Assembly: GCA_016713985.1 (NCBI GenBank) | Contig: JADJOD010000028.1 | Span: forward strand, 26,987 to 90,986 | DNA: 64,000 nt | Direction: 5' to 3' | Source of the DNA: Lewinellaceae bacterium | GTDB lineage: Bacteria > Bacteroidota > Bacteroidia > Chitinophagales > Saprospiraceae | In this document: in pieces, positions 9,481 to 21,045 of the stretch | Position numbering within the stretch: the stretch's first letter is position 1 | Layout of the letters: each line of letters opens with the position of its first letter | The notes under the pieces: model-generated | Databases searched by the model: none | Seen by the model: only the letters and a program-made list of their open reading frames with translations | What the model was told of the DNA's origin: nothing | Made by a program: the position numbers and the translations under genes

Positions 9481-10161
9481 ATGGACATCCCGCTCAACCA
9501 GGAATCCTTCGAAAACACAGACCGCTACATCAGCGCCCTGCTGGCCCCGGAAGACGAGGCACTCCGGGCAGTGGAACAATCGCTGATCGACGCCGGCATG
9601 CCTCCCATCGGCGTTTCGCCCAATCAGGGCAAGTTTTTGCAAACACTGGCGGTGCTTTGCAACGCCCGGCGTATACTCGAACTCGGCACACTCGGCGGGT
9701 ACAGCACGATCTGGATGGCGCGGGCATTGCCGGAAAACGGTCAACTTATCTCGCTCGAACTGGACCCGGAATACGCGGCCGTGGCAAGAAAAAACATTCA
9801 CCGCGCCGGCCTCGGCGGCAAGGTAGATATACGGGTAGGCAATGCCCTGAACCTGTTGCCCGGACTGATACAAGAAGCCGTTCCTGCCTTCGATATGATT
9901 TTTATCGACGCCGACAAACCTCCTTTGACGGAATATTTTCAATTTGCACTCCGATTATCCCGGCCGGGCACCCTGATTGTTGCGGACAACGTCATCCGGG
10001 AAGGCAAGGTACTGGACCCCGACAGCCCCGACGAGAAGGTACAGGGTGTGCAACGATTTAATAAAATGCTGGCGGAGAATAAGGAAGTGACTGCTACCAT
10101 CCTGCAAACGGTGGGTATCAAGGAATGGGACGGCATGGCGGTAGCCGTGGTCAATTGGTAA
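9481..10161 (+). CDS. Class I SAM-dependent O-methyltransferase
   Basis: About 226 residues from ATG 9481 (MDIPLNQESFENTDRYI); in-frame ATGs at 9433 and 9460 would lengthen it slightly, but family members start close to the DRYI helix. Motif I is ILELGTLGGYSTIW, then the acidic end of strand 2 in LISLELDPEY, and DMIFIDADKPP, the metal-binding Asp block of the catechol/caffeoyl-CoA O-methyltransferase family (PF01596). LIVADNVIREGKV is also characteristic. It methylates a hydroxyl of a small catechol-like or unknown substrate in the cytoplasm. It lies 90 bases after the thioesterase on the same strand and may share its transcript. Confidence 0.92.
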   Translation: MDIPLNQESFENTDRYISALLAPEDEALRAVEQSLIDAGMPPIGVSPNQGKFLQTLAVLCNARRILELGTLGGYSTIWMARALPENGQLISLELDPEYAAVARKNIHRAGLGGKVDIRVGNALNLLPGLIQEAVPAFDMIFIDADKPPLTEYFQFALRLSRPGTLIVADNVIREGKVLDPDSPDEKVQGVQRFNKMLAENKEVTATILQTVGIKEWDGMAVAVVNW

Positions 10162-10197
10162 ACACCGGTTATTCTAAATAAACATCAAGATTTAACA

Positions 10198-11533
10198 ATG
10201 ATGAAACGTCGCGACTTCGTCAAAAACACCGCCACCGCCGCTTTAGGCGCCTTGGCCTTCAGCCCGAAATCCTATGCGCGTATTTTGGGCGCCAACGACC
10301 GGGTCCGGGTAGGTGTGGTCGGTTTTTCCGACCGGTTTAAAAATTCCCTGCTTCCGGCTTTTAAAAACCATGCCCGGGAACTCAATTTTGAAATAGTCGC
10401 TCTGTCCGACATCTGGAACCGGCGCCGCGACGAAGGAAAGGCGTTTCTGGAAAAAGAAACGGGGGCGTCTGTCGCCATTTATCCCAACAACGATGCCCTG
10501 TACAGTGCCAAAGGAACGGATGCCGTGTTTGTTTCCACGGCCGATTTCCAACATGCCCTGCACCTTATTGAAGGGATTCAGGCGGGTTGCGACGTATATG
10601 CGGAAAAACCATTTGCAGAAACGATGGCCGATGCCCGCGCGGCATTAAAAACCGTTCGCGCGTCGGACCGGATCGTCCAGATCGGATCGCAACGGCGCAG
10701 CGCCGGCAATTACCACGAAGCGGCCCGGTTTATTCAAAGCGGCGGATTCGGCCCCATCACCATGGTGGAAATGTCGTGGAACATCAACCAACCCGGCCGG
10801 TGGCGGCGCCCTCAATTGGTGAAAGACCTGCGGGAATCGGATGTAGACTGGAAACGTTTTCTGATGAACCGCCCCTTTGAAACATTTGATCCGCGTAAAT
10901 ACGTGGAATACCGCCTGTTCTGGCCTTATTCTTCCGGCATTCCGGGCCAATGGATGTGCCACCAGATCGATACGGTGCACTGGTTTACCAACTTGCCTCA
11001 CCCGCGCAGTGTAGTGGCCAATGGCGGAATTTATGTCTGGAAAGACGGCCGGAAAAACCCGGATACCCTGACGGTGGTGATGGATTACGGCCCACCCGAC
11101 GATCCCGGAACGGGATTCCAGGTGGTGTACAGCTCACGTTTTCACAATTCTGCGGGCGGAGTCAAGGAAATATACTATTCCAATGGCGGCGAACTGAACC
11201 TCGACAAAAACATGATTTCACCCCACGGCGGATTGCGTTTGGCGGAAGCGAAGGAAATGGGCATGACTGAAAACCTGCTGCCCGAAAAAAGCATCGAAGG
11301 ACAAAAAGCCGAATCATAGGCCAATACCGGCGACGATCCGCAAACCAACGCCCATGCGCAACTGGATGGAATGTATCCGAAGTCGCAAGGAGCCCAATGC
11401 ACCTGTGGAAGCGGGTTACCGCCATGCCATAGCCGTTATCATGACCAATGCGGCGTACCGCACCGGGGAAAAAGTCACCTTCGACGAAACGAAGCAGGAG
11501 GTGATGGCCGGCGGCAAAGTGTTCCAGTATTGA
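10198..11533 (+). CDS. Gfo/Idh/MocA family oxidoreductase, Tat-exported (interrupted near the 3' end)
   Basis: The first 373 codons (10198-11319) hold a twin-arginine signal (MMKRRDFVKNTATAALGALAF), a Rossmann domain (VRVGVVGFSDR; VYAEKPFAE, with the catalytic-type Lys) and most of the Gfo/Idh C-terminal domain (CHQIDTVHWF). A TAG at 11317-11319 then stops the frame. The expected tail is nevertheless present: TNAH in the same frame, then MRNWMECIRSRKEPN through GGKVFQY in another frame, ending at TGA 11531-11533. A changed Gln codon and a short deletion near 11354 would explain this. Members use NAD(P) to oxidise or modify sugars, here in the periplasm. It starts 36 bases after the methyltransferase. 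Confidence 0.85.
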
Positions 11534-11583
11534 GATGTTGTCTCGTACGTTGTTTTTAGAAGTCTTTGAGAGCGGAAATTTTG

Positions 11584-11668
11584 TTTCCCGCAAATCACAC
11601 AGATTTTCGTAAAAAATCTTGGAAAACGCGAAATAATAATCTGCGTAATCCGCGTTATCTGCGGGAAA
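11584..11668. repeat. Intergenic imperfect inverted repeat
   Basis: TTTCCCGCA at 11584-11592 is the exact reverse complement of TGCGGGAAA at 11660-11668; the inner parts (CAGATT and AATCTG) also pair. The right arm contains the doubled phrase CTGCGTAATCCGCGTTATCTGCGG. It fills the space between two convergent genes. Similar 'AATCCGCGTAATCTGCGGGAA' phrases are known to me as dispersed intergenic repeats in Bacteroidota genomes, so it may be one copy of such a family. Confidence 0.45.
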
Positions 11669-11689
11669 CTTGACATATGGCACATCCGC

Positions 11690-14362
11690 TCAATTCTTCA
11701 GGATGACACCCCGAAACAGTACTTCCGGCTGTTGCACATGAACCACATAAACTCCTGTGGGCCAATCAGCTGTGTTCAAACGAATCGTTCCGTTCGCAGG
11801 CAAAATCATTGTTCCGGAAAACAGGTCGCGACCAGTCACATCCCAAACCCGCACCGCAGCGCTGCCGGTCGTGTGTTCAGGCAACTTCACATCGACCCAG
11901 GCGGCAGCCGGTTGGGGATAAATGCGCAACGTTCTTTCTTTTTGGTTGGCCTCACCGGTTGAAATCAGGCCGGCCAGTTCCACGCAATAATCTTCCACCT
12001 GTCCGAATTCAAAGGTTTCACACGGCAATGGCGGAAGGTTGTTACTGCCTTTATATTTCATCATAATCCGCATCCTGGACAGGCCGGAGGCAGAGAAAAC
12101 GGGCGTAACGAGTGTTCCCGACGCCGGGCCGTCGGTGGCCAGGGCGGGGTTAAAGGCCAGTTCACCCGCATCCGTAAAATCGCCGTCCATGTTGAAATCG
12201 ACATAAATGCGGAAATATTCCTTGTACGGCAGGCCGCTGAATCCGGGAGTAATCGTCACGTTTTCAGTCGATTGTGGAGAAAGAGTCAACAGCGGCGACT
12301 GGCCTCCGGTGAAGTTTTCGTAACCGTCGCCATCCGGCCCCGACCCGGCATTCCAGTCGCCGATGGAAATATAAGCGATCCACTCGTCGTCGGCATGGGT
12401 TGCTTTGGCCGTACAATAACTGGCATCGATGCAGGAGCCGCAGCCGAACGTTTTAAAAGAAATTAAGTTGGAAAATGTTGTCGCTCCGGTATCACAGAGC
12501 GTTTGCACCTGTGCCTCATACGAGGTGCAGGGCGTCAGGCCCGTAAGGGTGAATGAAGTTTCATTCCAGTCAATAATTTGCCAGTTGCCTCCATCAGGTC
12601 GTACACGCAAACGGTAGCCTGTGGCGGCGGTAACTCCCGACCAGGCGACTTCGGCGGCGGTGTTGTTGGTCCAGTTCATCCAGACAGACGCCGGTGGTTC
12701 GCAACAACCATCCGTTTTAAAAATCACCGGCGCCGACCAATCGCTCGAACCGGCAAGGCCACAACTTGCGGAAAGGGATATTTCATAACTTGTACAGGCG
12801 TTCAGATTGTCGAGAATGTAGCTGTCGCTGACATCGCTCAGCAGTTGCCAGGCCGTAGTTCCGGCTGCTCTCCATCTGAGGCCAACTTCCTGAAAAACAG
12901 GAATTTCCGACCAATGAACCCGGGCGGAATGACTTTTTATCTCATTTACAAAAACAGCAAACGGAGGCGGGCAGGGGCTGCATTGGTCTTCGTATTCCGC
13001 GAGCATGGAAAACAGGTTCAGCCGCCCGCCGGTGAGGGTAATATCCTGCATCGCCGCGTTGGGTACGGCGCTGTTCAGCACGAGGTTTTTAGCCAGCAAA
13101 GCCGCCGCTCCGGGATTTGTTTTGGCTATGGTAATCAGGTTGGGACAGGGTGCGGAATAAAGCAGGCCCAGCGCTCCGGCTACCTGTGGCGCGGCAAAAG
13201 AGGTGCCCGAGTGGGCGCCGTACCCGTTGTTGGCACTGGCGGTAAATACCTCCTGCCCATAAGCGCCCAAGTCGATTTGGGTGGCCCCCCAGGCGGCAAG
13301 GGCGGCTTTTTGGTCGGCGCGTGTCAGGTTGGTCACGGAGATCAGGTAATCGTTCGGGCAAGTGGTCGGCAGGTCGCCTACTTCGTCGACATTAACGGGA
13401 ATATTTGCGGTAGCCGCCACACTCAGGATACCTGCGGCGCCCAGCGAATCGAATGCGGCGCACCAGAGCGGCGCATCGGATGCTTGTCCGTAATCAGTGC
13501 CCCAGGAACAATTTACGGCGACAACAAACGCGCCCGTAGCGCCGTTGGAGGCATTATATCGCTTTCTGGCCTGTAATACATAATCATAGGAAGCGAGGAT
13601 ATTGGACTCATTGCTGCCTCCGGCCACAAACATGATCTTTACATTCCAGTTGATGCCGGCCACACCGTTTGTATTGTTGCCTTTTGCACCGATAATAGCG
13701 CTGACCGGTGTGCCGTGGCCGGTGCCTGCACCTCCGATATTGTCATTGTCTGCAAATACGTTCCAACCCTGAAAATCATCCGGAAAGCCGTTGTTATCGT
13801 TGTCGATATTGTCATTGGGCGTTTCGCCCCGGTTTTTCCAAAGATTGGCGGTCAGTTCACTGTGGTTTTTATCAACACCCCCGTCGATCACCGCCACAAC
13901 AATGGTATCTCCGGCGGGAGTGAGTCCGCCGGTGGCAATATTCCAGGCAAGCTCGGCGTCAAGGTCTGCGTTTGGCACACCACCATTGGCGCCGGTGTTG
14001 ATGTATTGCCACTGCTGCGGGAAGAGGGGGTCGTCGGGCAACAACGAGCCGCGGTATTCCAGCACGTGGTTATACTGCGCCATGCGGACCTCCGGTTGCC
14101 GGTAAAGCCACGCGAGGGCGCCGGATTCGGCAGCGGGGTCAAGCGCCAGCAACCAGGTATTGAGCAGGGTGGAAACTTTTTTTTCAACGCTTGCCGCTAC
14201 GGAAATTTCTTCCTGCATACGACGGGTGAGTCCGCCCGGACTCAGGTCGGTGTGCAGGGCAACCAGCAACTGGCCGGGAACATGTGTTCCGTTTTGGGAA
14301 AAACACGGCGCCAAACCAAGAAAAATATGAAGAACAAGCAGCGAAATCCGGCTGTATTTCAT
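11690..14362 (-). CDS. Secreted S8 (subtilisin) serine peptidase with FnIII, GEVED and T9SS type A domains
   Basis: 890 residues. After a signal peptide (ending CFSQN) and a propeptide of about 110 residues comes a subtilase domain with all three catalytic residues: Asp160 (VVAVIDGGVD), His216 (GTGHGTPVSA) and Ser388 (SGTSFAAPQVAG). Two fibronectin III repeats follow (about 465-650), then a GEVED domain (YVDFNMDGDFTD ... FGQVEDYCVEL), and a type A T9SS sorting domain (LRIYPQPAAAWVDVKL ... PTGVYVVHV). It should be an extracellular or surface protease delivered by T9SS. It is divergent from the giant repeat protein at 14638, which it could process, although that is only suggested by position. 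Confidence 0.95.
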   Translation of the reverse strand: MKYSRISLLVLHIFLGLAPCFSQNGTHVPGQLLVALHTDLSPGGLTRRMQEEISVAASVEKKVSTLLNTWLLALDPAAESGALAWLYRQPEVRMAQYNHVLEYRGSLLPDDPLFPQQWQYINTGANGGVPNADLDAELAWNIATGGLTPAGDTIVVAVIDGGVDKNHSELTANLWKNRGETPNDNIDNDNNGFPDDFQGWNVFADNDNIGGAGTGHGTPVSAIIGAKGNNTNGVAGINWNVKIMFVAGGSNESNILASYDYVLQARKRYNASNGATGAFVVAVNCSWGTDYGQASDAPLWCAAFDSLGAAGILSVAATANIPVNVDEVGDLPTTCPNDYLISVTNLTRADQKAALAAWGATQIDLGAYGQEVFTASANNGYGAHSGTSFAAPQVAGALGLLYSAPCPNLITIAKTNPGAAALLAKNLVLNSAVPNAAMQDITLTGGRLNLFSMLAEYEDQCSPCPPPFAVFVNEIKSHSARVHWSEIPVFQEVGLRWRAAGTTAWQLLSDVSDSYILDNLNACTSYEISLSASCGLAGSSDWSAPVIFKTDGCCEPPASVWMNWTNNTAAEVAWSGVTAATGYRLRVRPDGGNWQIIDWNETSFTLTGLTPCTSYEAQVQTLCDTGATTFSNLISFKTFGCGSCIDASYCTAKATHADDEWIAYISIGDWNAGSGPDGDGYENFTGGQSPLLTLSPQSTENVTITPGFSGLPYKEYFRIYVDFNMDGDFTDAGELAFNPALATDGPASGTLVTPVFSASGLSRMRIMMKYKGSNNLPPLPCETFEFGQVEDYCVELAGLISTGEANQKERTLRIYPQPAAAWVDVKLPEHTTGSAAVRVWDVTGRDLFSGTMILPANGTIRLNTADWPTGVYVVHVQQPEVLFRGVILKN

Positions 14363-14398
14363 CTATGGATACAATTTTTCAGGGCAAAACACCCCTTG

Positions 14399-14406
14399 TA
14401 AAGGTA
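14399..14406 (-). promoter_or_regulatory. Possible -7 element for the S8 peptidase gene
   Basis: On the minus strand this reads TACCTTTA, one base off TAnnTTTG, 37 bases upstream of the peptidase ATG (14362). Confidence 0.35.
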
Positions 14407-14486
14407 ATGTTTGTTTGATGTGACAAATTATACCTGCAAAATTATTCGTGCAACAGCTTTCGAATTGCTAAAGACGGCGTTGCGCA

Positions 14487-14494
14487 TATTTTTG
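14487..14494 (+). promoter_or_regulatory. Possible promoter for the first giant surface-protein gene
   Basis: TATTTTTG matches TAnnTTTG exactly; TTG at 14465-14467 sits 19 bases upstream as a plausible -33 element. It lies 144 bases before the ATG at 14638 within a divergent intergenic region. Confidence 0.4.
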
Positions 14495-14637
14495 GCAAAG
14501 ATTGCACGTTGATCACTTACCTTGCCCGCCAAATTTTCTAAGCCGGTCTGCCGAATAATCATCGGTTTTGAAGAGGATGCTTTTATCTGTTAAGAATAAT
14601 GAACAGGCAACGCGCCTTTCATCCAAATTTCTCATTC

Positions 14638-17600
14638 ATGTTTAATCTTTACACACCTTTTTGCACCTCCCGAATACAGCCCCTTCGCAAGGGCGCCGCA
14701 GTGATTTTTGCGGTATTATTGTCCGTTGGACTGCGCGCACAAACCCCTTGCGAATGCACCAATTGTCCGCAATTTATGCCGGACGGGTTTTCCGGACAAT
14801 TTTTTATCCAGATACAAAACGCTTCCAACCCGACCCTCGGGCAAAATGGCCAGGGAGTATGCGGCGCGGGGCTTCATTTTGTCCATGAATATATCGGCGA
14901 CCTGCAAATCACGCTGACGTCTCCTGCAGGGCAAAGTGTCACTTTAATCGGCCCGATCGGCTTTTTTGGAGAAACTGACTTCACCGAATGGAACGTGACC
15001 TTCGTGCCCTGCAACGATGCCGCCAACCCCGACCCCGGGTTTAGCGATACCTGGAACAACAACCAGGGCTGGGGGCTGTTTGGCAATTACACCGGCTCTT
15101 ACTACCCCGCATCGTGTTGCCTCGAAAACTTCAACAGCGGGCCCGTCAACGGCCAGTGGACCCTCACCGTGATAGACGGGCAGGCCATCGACGTGGGCAA
15201 TTTTTTCAATTACGAGATTATTTTTTGCGACCCGTCGGATATCGATTGTTTTTCGTGCGCAGCCAACGCCGGCAATCTGCTCCAACCCAATGTGGCCGCC
15301 TGTGAAGGATCGCCCAGCCTCGATCTGAACCTGCCTCCGACCTATACTCCCCCGGCCACGGCTCCGCCGAATACGGAATACGGTTATACCTACGTCATCG
15401 CCGGAACGGGGAGGAGTCATCGAAGCCTTCGATCCGGGGGCTGATCTTTCCAGCTACCCGGCAGGAACATACACCGTTTGCGGCATGTCGTATTTGCTTG
15501 CTCACGAGGGACTTATACCTGATCCGAACGGTACGTTGACCCTTCAGCAACTGACTACACAACTCAACTCGACAACTCCGCCGTTTTGCGCCAAAATCAC
15601 GTCCAATTGCGTCAACGTCACGATCAACCCCATTCCGCCGGACACCGAGGAGTTCCAGACGATCTGCGCGCCCCAATGTTTTACTTTTACAATCAGGTGT
15701 ATTGTCAGTCAGGCACTTATACCAAAACGCTCCTGCAAAACGGTTGTCCTTATACGGCAACCCTTTACCTGACCGTAAACCAGCCCGATTTTGTCACGAT
15801 CAATGAAACCGTTTGTCCGGGCGACTGCTCGCAAACTCCGGGATTTGCAAGCGCCTGCGGGCAGGGTAACTATCAGGAAACTTTCATCAACGAATCCGGC
15901 TGCGACAGCACGGTAACGCTTCACCTGATTGAAATGGCCATTAATGCCAATATCGTGTCGCCGCCGCCTACCCTGTCCTGCAACCAGTCATTCGTCCAGG
16001 TATCAGGCGCCGGGTCGACCACCGGTTCGGGAGTCACCTACCAATGGACGGCCAGCAACGGCGGCACTATTTCCGGCGCAGCCAACGGCATCAATGTCAA
16101 CGTCACCACACCGGGCGATTATCACCTCAAGGTTTGCAGAACCGTCGGATTATCAACCTGTTGTGATTCAACCAGCACCACGGTTACCGGTGGCCAAACC
16201 CTGCCGGCAGCCCCTGCATCCGTCAACGGCGCGGATACCATTTGTGCAGGGCAAACCCTTACCTATTCGGTGGCTCCCGTGCCCAATGCGAGCTCTTACA
16301 CCTGGACCGTTCCGGCAGGGGCAACCATCAATTCCGGACAAGGCACCACCTCCATACAGGTCGCGTGGAATGGCGGCGCCGGCGGCAACGTTTGTGTGGC
16401 AGCGGTCAACGTATGCGGCTCCAGCGCGCCCACCTGCCTGCCCGTGCAACTCGGTACTTTACCCGGAGCGGCCGATATTGCGGGCGACAGCACCTTGTGT
16501 TCCGGCCTCAATGGCGCCTATACGATAACGCCGGTGAATGGCGCCGCCGGGTATACCTGGACGGTGCCTGCCGGTGGCGTTATCATTTCCGGACAAAATA
16601 CCGGCTCGCTGTCCGTCAACTGGGTGGCTGCGCCCGGAGGGACCGTATGTGTTGCGGCAAATAATTTTTGCGGCGCCGGGCCGCAGGATTGTTTCCCGGT
16701 CACGGTATACGAACAACCGGTGGCCAACGCGGGCGCAGGGGGTTCTGTTTGTGATACGGCGTTCAGCCTTCAGGCAATTCCCGATGTCGGCGGCAGTTCG
16801 GGCGCCTGGGTGTTCGTATCGGGGCCAGGCGCCGCCGTATTTGGAAATAACAACGCCGCGTCAACCGGCGTGTCTGTAGATCCTTTCGGGGCCTATGTGT
16901 TTCAGTGGACAGAAAACAACGGCGGCTGCGCGGACAGTGATTCCGTTTCGGTTCATTTTTACGAAACACCCCTGATAGGCTCCTTAACGCCGGCTTGTGA
17001 TGCCGCCAATCAAAATTATACCATTTCCTTTCCCGTTTCAGGTGGTACCGCCCCGTTTACAATACCCGGCGGAACTTTGTCAAACGGCATATTTACTTCA
17101 AATCCCATCGCCAACGGTCTGACGTATTCGTTTAGCGTAACGGACTCAAACGGCTGTGTTTCACCCGTAATCAGCGGATCTTTCAATTGTAATTGCGCCA
17201 CAAACGCCGGACAAATGAGTCTCCAGCCGCTGACAGCCTGCGCGGGGGATAACGTCACAGCCCAGCACCTCGGTGGAGAAACACTCGACGGAGATGATGT
17301 GACCGCTTACGTCCTGCACGACCATTCGGACAATACGCTCGGTACCATACTGGCGCAAAACACAACAGGTATTTTCGGTTTCCAGAACGGAATGACTTAT
17401 GGAACAACCTATTATATATCGTTTGTCGCAGGCACCAACCTCAACGGATTTCCCAATCCGGCAGACCCCTGCCTGTCCGTAACACCCGGACAACCGGTCA
17501 CTTTTTTCCAGATACCAACGGCCAATGCCGGCGCCGACAACGATACCTGCGGCCTCCAGATCATCCTGAACGGTGGCCCAACAACCGGTACCGGGCAATG

Positions 17601-20600
17601 GACCATTGCCGGGACGCCGGGTGGGGCGGTTCTTACCCTTGCAGATCCGGCCAGTGCGACAAGCATTGCAACAGCCTCATTGACAGGTATTTACACCCTA
17701 ATTTGGACCATCACGGAAAATGGTTGTTCCGATTCCGATCAGGTAGACATACAATTCAATGATGCCCCCGTTTTGGCGGATATCCAGCGCAATTGTGATG
17801 CTGCCAATGAAAACTATACCGTTACGCTGACCATTTCAGGCGGTACGTCACCGTACAGCGTCGACGGTGCAACAATAAGCGGCAACACCTTTACCTCCCT
17901 TCCGATCACCAACGGAGCCTCCTATAATTTTGCCATCACCGACGCCAACGGCTGTGCGGCTGCCCCTGTAACAGGCTCATTCAGTTGTAATTGTACCACA
18001 AACGCCGGTGTTATGCAGGCAGATACGCTGTCGGCCTGCGAAGGTTTAACCATAACTGCGGATACCAATTCCATAGCCCCGGTACTCGATATCAACGACG
18101 TGACAGCGTATATCCTTCACGACGGCGCCGGCCCGGCTGCCGGTCAGATATTCGGCCAGAATTCGACGGGGATATTCGGATTTCAAAACGGGATGGTATA
18201 CGGACAGGTGTATTATATATCTGTGGTGGCGGGCAACAACCAAAACGGCGTGCCCAATGCTTTGGACCCCTGTTACTCTGTTGCCACCGGACAACCGGTA
18301 ATATTTTTGAAAAATCCAGCGCCCGATGCAGGCCCGGACAATTCCACCTGCACACAAACATTTGACTTACAGGCAGTTAACAGCGCATTTAACGGAATAT
18401 GGTCGCAGACGGGCGGCACAGGCACCGCCATTTTTTCATCTTTCAACACCCCTGCCACCCAGGTAACTGTTCCGGGATTCGGAGTTTATTCGTTCCAATG
18501 GACAGAATCGAACGGCGCTTGCACGGTATCTGACTCGGTAGACATAACGGTTCATGAACCACCTGTGGTCAGTTTGCTCGATGAAACGTGCAACGGTACA
18601 AACACGCAGTTCACCGTCAGTTTCACCGTCACCGGCGGGGCAGCGCCCTACCTGAGCAATGGCCTGAACGGTTCATTTTCCGGAGGTAATTTTACATCCA
18701 CTCCCTTGCCGAGTAGTTCGACCTATTCGTTCACCGTATCGGATGCCAATGGGTGTGTCAGCACGGTGATTTCCGGTGTAAAAAATTGCAATTGTGCCAC
18801 GGATGCCGGTTCCATGCAGACCACAGCGCTTTTATTTTGTGCCGGTGATCCGGCTACCGCGCCCTGGAACAATGATGCAACCCTGGACGCGGACGACTCC
18901 ATACAATTTATCCTGCACAACCAGGCAGGTACAAGCGTGGGGACCATTTTTGCGGTCAGCGACCAGCCGTCTTTTGGTCTGCTTCCAACCCTGACCACCG
19001 GTGTCACTTATTACATTTCCGCGATTGCCGGCAACAACGTCGCCGGCAACGTCGACCTGAACGATCCTTGCCTGTCGGTATCTCCCGGTGTGCCGGTCCA
19101 GTGGAAGCCGGTACCCGACGCGAGTTTCAGCGGAGACGCGAGTATATGTAAAGGAGAAAGTGCGGTTTTAAGCTTCTCAGGGCAAGGCATATTCCCGTTA
19201 ACCGCTGTATATACGGACGGCTCCGGCAATCAAAACCTGCTGACAATCAGCAATCAGCAGCCTGTAGTGGTAAGTGTCAGCCCCGACTCTACCAGCACTT
19301 ATACCTTGATTGCCGTTAGTGACGGAACAAGCCCGACTTGCAGTCTGTTGCTCAACCTGCCGGTGACCGTTATCGTGAACCAGCCCGTGTCGGCGGGCCT
19401 GCCCAATGAACCGGTGGAACTCTGCTCGGGAGTATCACTGCCACTACAACTGATCAATTTCCTTACGGACCCCGATCTCAACGGGCAATGGACGGAGACC
19501 TCCAGTCCGCCGTCCCAGCCGGGGGGCTTTATCGCTGCTACCGGCACATTTTTCACTGCCGGGCAAGCGGCAGGGACCTACACCTTTGATTACCGGGTGA
19601 ATGGTCAGGCCCCCTGCCCCGACGATGTGGCCACGGTGACCGTCCATATCCTGGCGTTGCCGGTAGCCGATGCCGGCGAGGACAAAGCCATTAATTGTGA
19701 CCAGACCACTCTATTGCTTGGCGGGTCCAATACCAGTACCGGCTCCGATATCACGTATGACTGGCAGGTAAACGGCAACTCCATCGGCAGCACGGCACAA
19801 CTGTTCACGGGTAATGCAGGCACCTATACCCTGATCGTCAGTTCAAACGCGGGATGTTCGGCTTCCGACGCGGCCACCGTGACCCTGGACAACGATCCGC
19901 CCGTTGCGGAAGTGGTGTCCGTAAAAAACATCCGTTGTTTTGGCGAAAAGAACGGCCGTATTTCCGTCGATTCCTTTACCGCCACACACCCGCCGGTATT
20001 ATTTTCCCTGAACGGAGGCCCGTTTACGTCCAATACCGCATTCACCGGGCTGGAATCGGGCAGTTATACCCTCACTCTGATGGATGCCAACGGGTGCGAA
20101 TGGGTATCACAATCCATCCTCGTGAGTGAACCTCCGCAATTATTAATTGATCTTGGCGCGGAAGTCGAGGCAGCGTTAGGCGATTCCGTGTATCTTAAGG
20201 TATTGACATCCGTTGCGGCGCATGAGATTGATACTATTGCCTGGAAGCCACTGTTGGATTCAGCCGCCGTCGGGCGTGATTTTCAGCAATTTTTACCCTT
20301 GCAGTCGTGGAATGTACACGTGACGGTCAGGGATACAAACGGATGTGTGGCGGTCGACGAAGTTTTGGTCAGGGTGGAACGCACGAGACATGTGTACATA
20401 CCGAATATATTAAACCCCGCAAGCAATGACAATGGCGTGGTTGCGGTATTCGGAGGCCGGGATGTTGCGGAAGTGGAATCATTCCGGATTTTTGATCGCT
20501 GGGGAGCAGGTATTTGAGGCGCTTGATTTTCAGCCGAACGATTTGACCCGGGTTGGGACGGAAGGTTTGAAAACAAACTGGTTTTACCCGGTGTTTACGT

Positions 20601-20673
20601 TTACTATGCTTTGATTAAATTTATTGACGGAGAAAAGGAACTTTTTAAAGGTGACGTGACCGTTTTTCGTTGA
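14638..20673 (+). CDS. Giant T9SS type B surface protein 1: P-domain, PKD/Ig-like and SprB repeats (frame-interrupted)
   Basis: About 2010 codons. ATG 14638 precedes a signal peptide ending VGLRAQTP; an ATG at 14599 is possible. Residues about 50-210 resemble a proprotein-convertase P-domain (HEYIGDLQITLTSPAGQSV). Then come two PKD-like domains (GADTICAGQTLTYSV), composite repeats of about 266 residues containing VTAYILHD and GIFGFQNGM (units at 17188, 17986 and 18787), a SprB repeat (IRCFGEKNGRISV) and a type B gliding C-terminal domain (VYIPNILNP ... FRIFDRWGA ... YYALIKFIDG ... GDVTVFR). Frame breaks are near 15408 (G run), 15680 (T run), 20512 and 20556. Many paired cysteines indicate an exported protein. 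Probable role: surface adhesion or gliding. Confidence 0.85.
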
Positions 20674-21045
20674 AAATGCGATAATTAAATCTGACTGTTT
20701 TTAATAAACAGAATTGAATTTGGAACAGGAAAGGAAAAACTCCCAGCTCGTGCTGGATAATGTTTTGGTATTTTTCATCCGCCTGAGACAGTTAAAATGG
20801 CGGCAAAAGAAGTTCCCGAAATAAAATTTTTCCTTCCTTTGCAAAGCCTTTTCATAATCGAATTTCAGACACGCCGCCTTCCTTTATAATCAGAATCTTC
20901 CCTGGCCGATTGCATCTGAAAAAATCTTGCTCCGAAGCGATTAATTGCAACATTTCATTTCTAATCAGAAATCACTTTCGAAAACTGCCACACTGGCGTT
21001 TTTCGTCCATAAACACATATTCAAACGTTTTAAACTACCGGTTTC
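20674..21045. other. Intergenic region between giant genes 1 and 2
   Basis: 372 bases. A weak stem CTGTTT/AAACAG (20695-20711) lies just after the first gene and could help end its transcript. TTCCTTTG at 20834-20841 is one base off the Bacteroidota -7 consensus, but it is about 205 bases from the next ATG. No convincing gene is present. Confidence 0.35.
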
